A stretch of 64,000 nucleotides of DNA from an uncultured Duncaniella sp. (GTDB lineage: Bacteria; Bacteroidota; Bacteroidia; Bacteroidales; Muribaculaceae). This document shows positions 44,461-52,362 of the stretch, piece by piece. The translations under genes and the position numbers were made by a program. How positions within the stretch are numbered: the stretch's first letter is position 1; each line of letters starts with the position of its first letter. Location of the stretch: the NCBI GenBank assembly GCA_910589485.1, contig CAJUSW010000003.1, positions 62,001 through 126,000 of the forward strand, read 5' to 3'. The notes below the pieces were generated by a model, which worked only from the letters and a program-made list of their open reading frames with translations, was not told where the DNA came from and searched no databases.

Positions 44461-45927
44461 ATGAAAATAAACATGAAATACCACATAACCGGCAAAAGCA
44501 TTATCTCTGTTTGCTTAGCCATAACGTCTTTGCTTTCCACGTCATGCTCGGATTTCACTGAAATTGACCCTAAGGGAAAGAATCTCCTGTCATCGACATC
44601 CGATCTTGAGCTTCTGCTTAACGGCAACTATTCGTTAGAGACCAAAACCATGCAGGAAATATCAGGAGATCTCATATATGCTCTCGATCCTCTTGCGGTA
44701 TCACTTCAACCACCGGTGAAGACTAAATTCTCAATCATTGTAGGGTGGGATGAAGCCGGCCATCGTGACAAGCTCCCCGAACTCACCAATAGCGACTCGT
44801 TCTACGCCGGTTGTTACGAATATATCGGCAAAATCGCGAATCCCATATTGTCCAAGATAGATGAAGCAGACGGCAATGAATCCGACCGTCTTGCCATAAA
44901 AGCCGAAGCATTGGTAATACGCGCTTATTTCCACTATCTTGCCATACAAAAATTCGCACCGGCTTACGACATGGCAACTGCAAGCTCCACCATAGGGCTT
45001 GCATACGTCAAGGAGGATCAAGACATAAAACTCCCCACCATACCCATTTCCCTTGACCGTTTCTACGATAATATAATCGCAGATCTTGATGAAGCCATAA
45101 ACCTCAATGCACTTCCTGAAAAGCCACTGAACCAAATGAGGTTTAGCCTTGTAAGCGCATATGCCATAAAGGCCCATGTACTAATGGCCATGCAACAATC
45201 AGCCAAAGCAGCCGAGTATGCACAAAAAGCGATCAACATCAACGGAACGGTAGCCAACTACAACAATATGTTGGTGGACACACAGAACATGTTGGGAGGA
45301 ACCTATAAATCCATTCTTCGCCCCAAGCTCGAATGTCCGGAGGACTACTTCTCAGATTATCATGTAGCGCTGATGGAAACATATCCAACCTGGGATACTA
45401 TGGAGGATGGCCATGCAATACGAGATTATTTCAGCACCGCCAGTAAATTCATGGCCGGAATGTTTGATGCCTCTCTTATGATGCTTGGAGTACCTGGACT
45501 CACTATGTCAAATGATTTGACGTCATCATGGCCCACCATATCCTTGAGTGCCCCGCAAATGTATCTTATCCTCGCTGAGAACTCCATTAACGAGGGTAAT
45601 TTCGATAAAGCCATGAGCTATCTCGACATAATACGCGAAGGACGTATATCTCCGTCCAAATATGCACCTCTGGAGGGTACTGTAAGCGACAAGGCATCAG
45701 CTATCGAAAAGCTCAAAACTACAGCCCGCGGAGAATGGATATTCTCGGTGTGGGGATTCATCAACTACAAACGATGGACCCGCCTGGAGGACTATAAAGA
45801 AACCATCACACGCAACTTATGCGGAATCGATATGACCCTATCACCCGACTCGCGTCTGTGGGTATTTCCGATTCCACAAAACGTAATCAACAACAATCCT
45901 AATTTTAAACCCTATCTGAACGATTAA
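44461..45927 (+). CDS. SusD/RagB-type nutrient-binding lipoprotein
   Basis: A 488-aa lipoprotein with lipobox LSTSC (Cys29) followed by the SusD-like FTEIDPKGKNLLSS. TPR-type helices occupy about residues 95-260 (ALVIRAYFHYLAIQKFAPAY), and the C-terminal part ends in the RagB-type RLWVFPIPQNVINNNPNF motif. It sits on the cell surface and caps the SusC barrel 17 bp upstream. A second in-frame ATG at 44473 would also leave a full signal peptide. Confidence 0.94.
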   Translation: MKINMKYHITGKSIISVCLAITSLLSTSCSDFTEIDPKGKNLLSSTSDLELLLNGNYSLETKTMQEISGDLIYALDPLAVSLQPPVKTKFSIIVGWDEAGHRDKLPELTNSDSFYAGCYEYIGKIANPILSKIDEADGNESDRLAIKAEALVIRAYFHYLAIQKFAPAYDMATASSTIGLAYVKEDQDIKLPTIPISLDRFYDNIIADLDEAINLNALPEKPLNQMRFSLVSAYAIKAHVLMAMQQSAKAAEYAQKAININGTVANYNNMLVDTQNMLGGTYKSILRPKLECPEDYFSDYHVALMETYPTWDTMEDGHAIRDYFSTASKFMAGMFDASLMMLGVPGLTMSNDLTSSWPTISLSAPQMYLILAENSINEGNFDKAMSYLDIIREGRISPSKYAPLEGTVSDKASAIEKLKTTARGEWIFSVWGFINYKRWTRLEDYKETITRNLCGIDMTLSPDSRLWVFPIPQNVINNNPNFKPYLND

Positions 45928-46031
45928 TATCTTGATGCGCGGAAGGGACAAAAGGTTTTCAAGTAAATAGATTAACTCTTATATCAGGTATAAGAAACCT
46001 TTTGTCCCTTTTCAATATAAAATCATTTATT

Positions 46032-47927
46032 ATGAAAAGGATATTTTCAATATTCATAGTGATCATGATGGCCATCAGCTGTCATGCCAAAGAGAAATTA
46101 AGGGTATTATATGTTGGTGGCACCCCCGACATAAATACAATCGGGACACCTCCGGTTGACTCGGTAGTTCTCGCACAATCAATCAGGGAACGGAGCAATG
46201 ACTTCTCACGATTTCTAAAGAAACGCTTCACTCATGTATCAGCAATCAATGGCAAGGATTACACCCCCGAGATGTCGAAGTCATATGATGTAACTATATT
46301 TGACGGCAAACCTAAAGATTCATCTTCAGATGATGCATTAAAAACATCATTACTCCCGTTTGATTTTGATTGCGCCGCCATATTAATTGCCGAAATGAGC
46401 GAAGTCATCGGAAATTCCATAGGATCTAAAAACGATTGGTTCTGCCTTTGCCTCGATAATTATGCCCTCGGGTGGAAAAAAGATCATCCTATATTCAATG
46501 GCCCCTTTAAAGTTAACATTGTTCCGGAAATACGGCCCATACCTAAAACAGCAAACGAATACAGTTATATATATGGCTACACACTTCCGCTCGAAACCGA
46601 GATGTGGAAGGTACATGAAAGCACCGGATACGAGAATGGCCAGCGCATAGGCATGGTGTCGCGTCCGTGGGGATACACCGACTCGCCCGACACTGAGATA
46701 ATCTCGGGCGGACAATGTGCCAAAAGCATCGATGCTATCGCCATAGGTCGTCACGGCAATCTTTTCCACTGGGGATTTGCCGCAAAACCATCCGATATGA
46801 CCGACGCGGCGCAAGCCACATTCGCCAATGCGATAGTATATATGAAAGACTTCAATGGCCAGCATCCCATAGCCCGCAAACTCAACGAAAACATAGCTAC
46901 ACGTGACAATGTTACCGCCGCTAAATACTATGCCTCACGTGAATGTTGGAAAGAGATGGAGAAAACCAACATGCGCTTCTACCTATCAATGGATAGCCTT
47001 GTGAAATCGGTTAAGGCTAAAATGGATGCAGGTAAAGAGATTACCCCGATGGAAGCTATGACGCTACAAATGCCTCTCCAGAAACCTCAACCTATCCCAT
47101 TCTCCAAGTATCTTAAGGACCGCGAGCCCGAACTATACAAAATCTTTGGAGATGACGAAACCGAGTATGCTCGCTATTATGACAAGAACCGCCCATATTT
47201 CATTCCCGATAAGGACGGCTACAGATTGGAAATCGATCAGGAAGCACGCGCCCTCGGCATAGCCAACAATGACATACGCCTCCTTGACAAAGCTATCGAA
47301 CTGCTTGAGAATGGCGGTGACGATGCGGTGATAGGCCGAACACTGCTTGAGCGCTATACACTGTGCCGGTTCGCCACTCCCGCCGAATGGAAAACATGGC
47401 TCGATGCCAACCGTGACCGAATGTTTTTCACCGAAAGTGGAGGCTGGCTATGGCTCGTAGACACTCTCGATCCCACTATCCCCGGTAACGATTATTCAGT
47501 GCTCACAGCATGCACCACCCCGGTCAGCACGGAATCCAACGTTCTGCCCGAAGCGACCGATCGAGAGAACCCCGTGGCGATCGACGCCTATCTCTCCGAC
47601 ACTACCGATGGCGAAAAAGAAGTGGTATTGACCATGACCGTCCATGATGGTTTTCACACATATGCGATAGTCGACAGCAATGATCCTTTCATCCCTACGG
47701 AAATTGACATTCAGCTTCCCGACGGCTATAAAAAGCACGGTGAATTGATCACCCCTGCACAATCGCCATCGGCAACCGCTACCACCTATTATACAGGCTC
47801 GGGAACATTCCGGCAACGCATAAGCGGTGAAGGGAAAGGAACCATTATATGCAAGGTAAGTTATCAGGCTTGTGACGCTTCAATGTGTATGCCTCCGGTG
47901 ACAAAAACTTTCAATCTCGAGATATAA
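46032..47927 (+). CDS. ThuA-like / DsbD-N-terminal fusion protein
   Basis: A 631-aa exported protein. The signal peptide ends in MAISC (Cys17), a probable lipobox. Residues about 20-270 look like a ThuA-type class-I glutamine-amidotransferase fold (LRVLYVGGTPDIN, HPIFNGPFKVN, GNLFHWGFAAKPSDMT). A helical middle part (about 270-510) is unassigned. The last ~100 residues match the N-terminal domain of DsbD: YQACDASMCMPP near 611-622, with Cys614 and Cys619 as the redox pair. A protein of this kind could take reducing power and pass it to periplasmic partners, such as the TlpA proteins downstream. The ThuA call is moderate. I chose ATG 46032, which starts directly at the signal peptide. Confidence 0.7.
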   Translation: MKRIFSIFIVIMMAISCHAKEKLRVLYVGGTPDINTIGTPPVDSVVLAQSIRERSNDFSRFLKKRFTHVSAINGKDYTPEMSKSYDVTIFDGKPKDSSSDDALKTSLLPFDFDCAAILIAEMSEVIGNSIGSKNDWFCLCLDNYALGWKKDHPIFNGPFKVNIVPEIRPIPKTANEYSYIYGYTLPLETEMWKVHESTGYENGQRIGMVSRPWGYTDSPDTEIISGGQCAKSIDAIAIGRHGNLFHWGFAAKPSDMTDAAQATFANAIVYMKDFNGQHPIARKLNENIATRDNVTAAKYYASRECWKEMEKTNMRFYLSMDSLVKSVKAKMDAGKEITPMEAMTLQMPLQKPQPIPFSKYLKDREPELYKIFGDDETEYARYYDKNRPYFIPDKDGYRLEIDQEARALGIANNDIRLLDKAIELLENGGDDAVIGRTLLERYTLCRFATPAEWKTWLDANRDRMFFTESGGWLWLVDTLDPTIPGNDYSVLTACTTPVSTESNVLPEATDRENPVAIDAYLSDTTDGEKEVVLTMTVHDGFHTYAIVDSNDPFIPTEIDIQLPDGYKKHGELITPAQSPSATATTYYTGSGTFRQRISGEGKGTIICKVSYQACDASMCMPPVTKTFNLEI

Positions 47928-47964
47928 TCCCTACTTTTTTCTAATCTCATCTTTTGGACTGTGA

Positions 47965-48008
47965 GAGTCGGCTCGTCTGAGTGAATCAGACAGCCGACTC
48001 ATTTTTTT
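47965..48008 (+). terminator. Intrinsic terminator of the susCD operon
   Basis: GAGTCGGC (47965-47972) and GCCGACTC (47993-48000) form the base, GTCTGA/TCAGAC the upper stem; seven T follow at 48002-48008. It ends the sigma-dependent operon after the ThuA/DsbD-N gene. Confidence 0.85.
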
Positions 48009-48021
48009 ATTTAAAACAAGC

Positions 48022-48198
48022 AAGTCGTAAAAATTAAACGCTATATGTAAATCTTAAAGAGCTTACTCAATAAATCTTGTTCTTTTTGACTATTTTAGCT
48101 TTGTCACTCAGTCGCATAGCTCGCTATGCTCCTTCATTCCGCAGCCAAAATACCACAAAAATAACTGCGATTTATTTGTGCATTAATTTTTACGACTT
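48022..48198. repeat. 177-bp hairpin element with 16-bp terminal inverted repeats (MITE-like)
   Basis: AAGTCGTAAAAATTAA (48022-48037) is the exact inverse of 48183-48198. Inside, 48083-48100 pairs imperfectly with 48143-48161, and the centre is a perfect GCATAGC-tc-GCTATGC palindrome (48114-48129). The whole element can fold into one long hairpin. No gene and no clear target-site duplication are present. Confidence 0.6.
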
Positions 48199-48214
48199 AA
48201 TTAGCATTTTGCTA

Positions 48215-48243
48215 TTGCAATAAAATATTTTTCACTATATTTG
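48215..48243 (+). promoter_or_regulatory. Promoter of TlpA gene 1 (TTG-N18-TATATTTG)
   Basis: TTG at 48215-48217 and TATATTTG at 48236-48243, with an 18-base spacer. The start codon lies 64 bases downstream at 48308. Confidence 0.6.
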
Positions 48244-48307
48244 CACCGTGATCAAACATCCGATACTCACAATCATTCAACAATACTATCACTTTTCCAA
48301 AATCAAG

Positions 48308-49414
48308 ATGAAAAAGTTATCGTTCTTCGGTCTTGGCGCACTCGCTATCATGAGCGCTTGCAACTCCAAGCCATCAACCGAGTACTCAATCAACGGCACT
48401 ACCGACATTGCCGACGGAGAGATGATACAACTATCATTCCGCGTATCCGATGATTCCACTTTCAGAGACAGCTGTGCGGTAACCAACGGCACTTTCACTT
48501 TTGCCGGTACCGTTGAAACACCCAAGATGGCTTACATCAGCCGTGGTCCCATCAAATATATCGATGAGTCAGTACGCCCTCTCATGATCGAGCCCGGAAA
48601 CATCACTGTGGCCCTAACCGGCGACAACTTCAGCACCGCTGAGGTGACCGGCTCGGCCCACACTCAGCAGATGGACTCGCTCAATGGCCAGATCAAAGTG
48701 CTGTATGACCAGATGAAGGACCTGAATAAGCAGTATGCAGCCGTGCAGAACGATACAGCCGCAGTGGCCGACCTCCAGAAAAAATACATGGCTCTCAGCG
48801 ACCAGGTAAAGGAGATGAATGTCAATTTCGTAAAGACACATCCCGCTTCGTACTACTCGCCCGTGGTGATGCGCAACATCAAAAGCGACATGACCCTCGA
48901 TGAGATCAAGGAGATCTACAACAGCTGGACTCCCGAAATCCAGGCAGCCGACGCGGCGACCGCCAAATACATCGCAGCTCTCGAGAACATACAGCCTGGA
49001 GCCAAGGCTCCCGAAATCACCGGCAAGGACCAGAACGGCAATGAGGTGAGCCTCTCGGGCCTCAAGGGTAAAGTGGTGCTCCTCGACTTCTGGGCTACAT
49101 GGTGTGGCCCGTGCCGTGCTTCGCTCCCCCACATCAAAGAGGTGTTCGAGAAGTATCACGACAAGGGACTCGAGGTGCTCGCCGTATCACGCGACCGCAG
49201 CGAGGAACCCTGGAAAGAGTATATAGCCAACAGCGGCATGGGTATGGAGAATTACGTTAACATCTATGACGCTCCCGTGAATAACGCCGCCAACTACGCT
49301 ATCCAATACATTCCCTCCAAGTTCATCATCGATGCCGAGGGCAATATGGTGGGACGTTTCGACAACCCCGATGAACTCGACGCCAAGCTCGCCGAGATCT
49401 TCGCCGGAAAGTAA
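48308..49414 (+). CDS. DUF4369-TlpA thioredoxin-like lipoprotein 1
   Basis: A 368-aa lipoprotein with lipobox IMSAC (Cys18). Residues about 25-135 form a DUF4369 domain (TEYSINGTTDIADGEMIQLS), a helical linker follows (about 140-225), and residues about 235-368 are a TlpA/AhpC-TSA thioredoxin domain with the active site WCGPC at 265-269 and a cis-Pro in YIPSKFIIDAEG. It should be a membrane-anchored thiol:disulfide reductase in the periplasm or on the surface. It is a close paralogue of the next gene. I chose ATG 48308, directly before the signal peptide; the frame from 48248 would overlap the promoter region. Confidence 0.93.
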   Translation: MKKLSFFGLGALAIMSACNSKPSTEYSINGTTDIADGEMIQLSFRVSDDSTFRDSCAVTNGTFTFAGTVETPKMAYISRGPIKYIDESVRPLMIEPGNITVALTGDNFSTAEVTGSAHTQQMDSLNGQIKVLYDQMKDLNKQYAAVQNDTAAVADLQKKYMALSDQVKEMNVNFVKTHPASYYSPVVMRNIKSDMTLDEIKEIYNSWTPEIQAADAATAKYIAALENIQPGAKAPEITGKDQNGNEVSLSGLKGKVVLLDFWATWCGPCRASLPHIKEVFEKYHDKGLEVLAVSRDRSEEPWKEYIANSGMGMENYVNIYDAPVNNAANYAIQYIPSKFIIDAEGNMVGRFDNPDELDAKLAEIFAGK

Positions 49415-49586
49415 TCGCCATCACATCAAGGAATTATGCGGTAAAATAGAGCATAATATCTAATCATCAAAGCTGTAATTTCAATTATAGGACATTTATC
49501 TAAGGAAAACTGTGTCATTTAGAAGCATTTTGAACAAGCTTTAAAAACACCTTTTCAATAATTACTGACTTCAATAGACAGTTAAA

Positions 49587-49628
49587 CGGGACGGCATATC
49601 TGCGAATAGACAGGCCGTCCCGATGTTT
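49587..49628 (+). terminator. Terminator-like hairpin after TlpA gene 1
   Basis: CGGGACGG (49587-49594) pairs with CCGTCCCG (49615-49622), then ATGTTTTT. A usual intrinsic-terminator layout with a 20-base loop. Confidence 0.65.
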
Positions 49629-49728
49629 TTCCCGTTTTCGGCCTCGATGCCCGTATTTTTGACCCGTTTTTTGACAACGAGACAGTTGTTTTATAGGCAT
49701 TTGATAGTGCTGATTAAAAAATTCTCCG

Positions 49729-49736
49729 TATATTTG
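49729..49736 (+). promoter_or_regulatory. -7 box (TATATTTG) of TlpA gene 2
   Basis: TATATTTG lies 72 bases before the ATG at 49809 with GCACGGTGAAC after it; TlpA gene 1 has the very similar GCACCGTGATC after its box, so the promoters were probably duplicated with the genes. A TTG at 49701 has a long 25-base spacer. Confidence 0.5.
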
Positions 49737-49808
49737 CACGGTGAACACACATTCACATCCTCACTACTAACTAACAACTAACATTCCAATCATTTTAATT
49801 TTCTCAGA

Positions 49809-50912
49809 ATGAAAAAATTATCAATCCTCGGTCTTGGCGCACTCGCCATCATGAGCGCGTGTGATTCCAAGCCTACCACCGAGTACACCATCGCCGGTAC
49901 TACCGACCTGGCCGATGGAGAGATGCTCCGCATCGAATTCCCCGTATCCAAGGACTCAGTGTTCAATGACAGCTGTGTCGTGGCCAACGGTGCGTTCACC
50001 TTCAAGGGCAATATCGAAGTGCCCCGCGTAGGTTACATCTACTATGGCGAGCCCTCCTACACCAATGAAAAGATCCGCCAGATCATGGTAGAGCCGGGCC
50101 AGACCAACATAGCACTCACCGGCGACAGCTACAAGGCTGCCGAAGTAACCGGCTCGGAACTCACCATGCAGATGGACTCGCTCAACGCCGTTCAGAATGC
50201 CGCATATGAGAAGATCATGCCCCTCCGCGAGCAGTTTGTAGCCGCACAGGGCGATTCAGCCACTATGGCCGGACTCGAGAAGCAGTACAATGACATCATG
50301 GGCGAGGTGACCGAGGCACAGAAGAACTTCCTCAAGACCCACACCTCATCATTCTATGCACCCGTAGTGCTCCAGCAGCTCAAGAGCAACATGAGCCTTG
50401 ACGAACTCAAGGAGGTTTACTCAAGCTGGACACCCGAGGTTCAGGCTGCCGATCCCGAGACTGCAACCTATATCGCCGCTCTCGAAAACATCCAGCCCGG
50501 AGCACAGGCTCCCGAAATCGCCGGTAAGGATCAGAACGGCAACGACGTGAAGCTCAGCGACCTCAAGGGCAAAGTAGTCCTCCTCGACTTCTGGGCAACA
50601 TGGTGCGGTCCCTGCCGTGCTTCTCTCCCCCACGTTAAGTCGATCTACGACACTTACAATGACAAGGGTCTCGCTATCCTCGCCGTGTCTCTCGACCGCG
50701 ACCAGGAGGCTTGGAAGGAATTCCTCAACACAGCCAACAGCGGTCTCGAGCTTTACAACAACGTGTTTGACGAAGGTGGCAAGAACGCCGACAGCTACGC
50801 TATCCAGTACATCCCCTCCAAGTTCATCATTGATGCCGAGGGTAAGATGGTAGGCCGTTTCGACGACGAGAAGGAACTCGACGCCAAGCTCGCCGAGATG
50901 CTCAACAAGTAA
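49809..50912 (+). CDS. DUF4369-TlpA thioredoxin-like lipoprotein 2
   Basis: A 367-aa paralogue of the gene at 48308, with the same layout: lipobox IMSAC (Cys18), DUF4369 domain at about 25-135, linker, and a thioredoxin domain with WCGPC at 265-269. The two proteins differ mostly in the DUF4369 and linker parts; the thioredoxin domains are nearly alike. A membrane-anchored reductase role is by family. Codon use is strongly C-ending, suggesting high expression. Its own promoter and terminator make it a single-gene unit. Confidence 0.93.
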   Translation: MKKLSILGLGALAIMSACDSKPTTEYTIAGTTDLADGEMLRIEFPVSKDSVFNDSCVVANGAFTFKGNIEVPRVGYIYYGEPSYTNEKIRQIMVEPGQTNIALTGDSYKAAEVTGSELTMQMDSLNAVQNAAYEKIMPLREQFVAAQGDSATMAGLEKQYNDIMGEVTEAQKNFLKTHTSSFYAPVVLQQLKSNMSLDELKEVYSSWTPEVQAADPETATYIAALENIQPGAQAPEIAGKDQNGNDVKLSDLKGKVVLLDFWATWCGPCRASLPHVKSIYDTYNDKGLAILAVSLDRDQEAWKEFLNTANSGLELYNNVFDEGGKNADSYAIQYIPSKFIIDAEGKMVGRFDDEKELDAKLAEMLNK

Positions 50913-50967
50913 TCCAAAAGCAACACTCGGGAGCTGTCACACCGACCAAGCTCCCCACCGATAACAG

Positions 50968-51009
50968 TCCGGTCAAGAACCCCGAGTTCTTGACCGGATT
51001 TATTATTAT
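50968..51009 (+). terminator. Terminator after TlpA gene 2
   Basis: TCCGGTCAAGAAC (50968-50980) pairs perfectly with GTTCTTGACCGGA (50986-50998), then TTTATTATTAT. Strong 13-bp stem. Confidence 0.8.
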
Positions 51010-51057
51010 CGGCATACAGACTTATTCCACATACAGATGGTAACGAGCCTGAAATCA

Positions 51058-51092
51058 GGAGGGCGCCTGAAATCAGTATCAGGCACCCTCCC
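51058..51092 (-). terminator. Hairpin after hutI, possible terminator
   Basis: GGAGGG-C-GCCTGA and TCAGGC-A-CCCTCC pair with one mismatch. It lies 32 bases past the hutI stop on the minus strand; the T run is poor. Confidence 0.45.
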
Positions 51093-51123
51093 GGCAATGT
51101 ATTAACCTTGATTCTATAGGGAG

Positions 51124-52356
51124 TCAGATCCTATGCCCCTTGAGATATACCCGGGTGATCATAGGCTCGGTGTAGGAATACAGCATGTAGGCGGCCGACG
51201 GAAGCGGCTTGGTGAGGAAGAACGATGCCGTCTTGCCCGGAGTGATAGAGCCGTAACTGTCACCGAGTCCCAGCGCCGAAGCTCCATTCTGAGTGGAGGC
51301 ATTGATCGACTGCTCGGGAGTCATGCGCAACTGGATACATCCAAGCGACGACATGAAACGCATGTCGCCCGAGGGGGAGGATCCCGGATTATAGTCTGAC
51401 GCGATGGCCACAGCCGCACCTGCTTTAATAAGCTCGCGAGCCGGCGCATGGCACATATTCAGGAAGAACGATGCTCCAGGGAGCACAGTAGCGATAGTCG
51501 ATGAGGTGGCGAGCAGGTCGATTTCGGCCTGTCCGATATTCTCGAGATGATCCACCGAGGCAGCACCATGAGCCACCCCTACCTGAACGCCTCCGGAGCA
51601 ATGAAGCTGATTGGCATGCAAGCGGGGAGTTATACCATATCGGGCAGCCTCGTTGAAGATACGGTCGGTCTGCTCGACTGTAAAAAATCCCTGCTCACAG
51701 AACACGTCCACATAGTCGGCGAGAGACTCGGATGCCACCGCGGGCAACATCTCGTGGCATACATAGTCGACATACTCCTCCTGCCGGCCCTCGTAGGCCC
51801 TGCCCACGGCATGGGCTCCAAGGAAAGTTGACTTCACGGCAAGGGGGAAGTCCTGACGGATGCGGGCTATCACACGGAGCATCTTAAGCTCGTCGGCAAG
51901 ATTCAGGCCATAACCGCTCTTGATCTCCACCGCTCCCGTTCCGAACGAAATTATGTCCCTCACGCGTGATGAAGCCTCCTCATACAACCGGTCCTCGCTG
52001 TAATCGTGCAGACGGTCGGCCGAATTGAGTATGCCTCCGCCACGCGCAGCGATCTCGGCATAAGAGAGACCGTTGATCTTATCGACAAACTCCTTCTCAC
52101 GGCTTCCGGCGAAGACAAGATGAGTGTGGGAGTCACAGAACGACGGGAACAACCATTCGCCACATGCGTCCACCACCTCGACGGCATCCCATGCCGGACA
52201 TTCCGACATGGGGCCGTAAGAGTGGATAGTTTCTCCATCGACAGCTATCCAGGCGTCCTCAAGGACAGGCAGATGATTCATGGCATCGCCACGCAATGCC
52301 CCGGAGGCCTGCTCCCGGACCCCTACGATAGCTCCGATATTCTTGATCAGCAACAT
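51124..52356 (-). CDS. hutI: Imidazolonepropionase
   Basis: A 410-aa amidohydrolase. It opens 4-imidazolone-5-propionate to N-formimino-glutamate, the third step of histidine degradation. The metal site begins with HTH in FCDSHTHLVFAGSREKEF (about residues 68-85); IKSGYGLNLADELKMLRVI, the later metal His segments (FLGAHAVG and RLHANQLHCSGG) and ASDYNPGSSPS complete it. Last gene of the hut operon, 6 bp after hutH. Confidence 0.96.
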   Translation of the reverse strand: MLLIKNIGAIVGVREQASGALRGDAMNHLPVLEDAWIAVDGETIHSYGPMSECPAWDAVEVVDACGEWLFPSFCDSHTHLVFAGSREKEFVDKINGLSYAEIAARGGGILNSADRLHDYSEDRLYEEASSRVRDIISFGTGAVEIKSGYGLNLADELKMLRVIARIRQDFPLAVKSTFLGAHAVGRAYEGRQEEYVDYVCHEMLPAVASESLADYVDVFCEQGFFTVEQTDRIFNEAARYGITPRLHANQLHCSGGVQVGVAHGAASVDHLENIGQAEIDLLATSSTIATVLPGASFFLNMCHAPARELIKAGAAVAIASDYNPGSSPSGDMRFMSSLGCIQLRMTPEQSINASTQNGASALGLGDSYGSITPGKTASFFLTKPLPSAAYMLYSYTEPMITRVYLKGHRI

Positions 52357-52362
52357 TCCTGA

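Larger units (their letters stand above)
47928..48307. other. 380-bp gap: terminator, 177-bp hairpin element and promoter
   Basis: No gene is seen. From left to right it holds a terminator (47965-48008), a large imperfect inverted repeat (48022-48198) and the promoter of the TlpA gene (48215-48243). Confidence 0.7.
49415..49808. other. 394-bp gap between the two TlpA genes
   Basis: It holds a hairpin at 49587-49622 (terminator-like) and a -7 box at 49729-49736. No coding sequence is seen. The presence of both means the two TlpA genes are probably separate transcripts. Confidence 0.6.
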
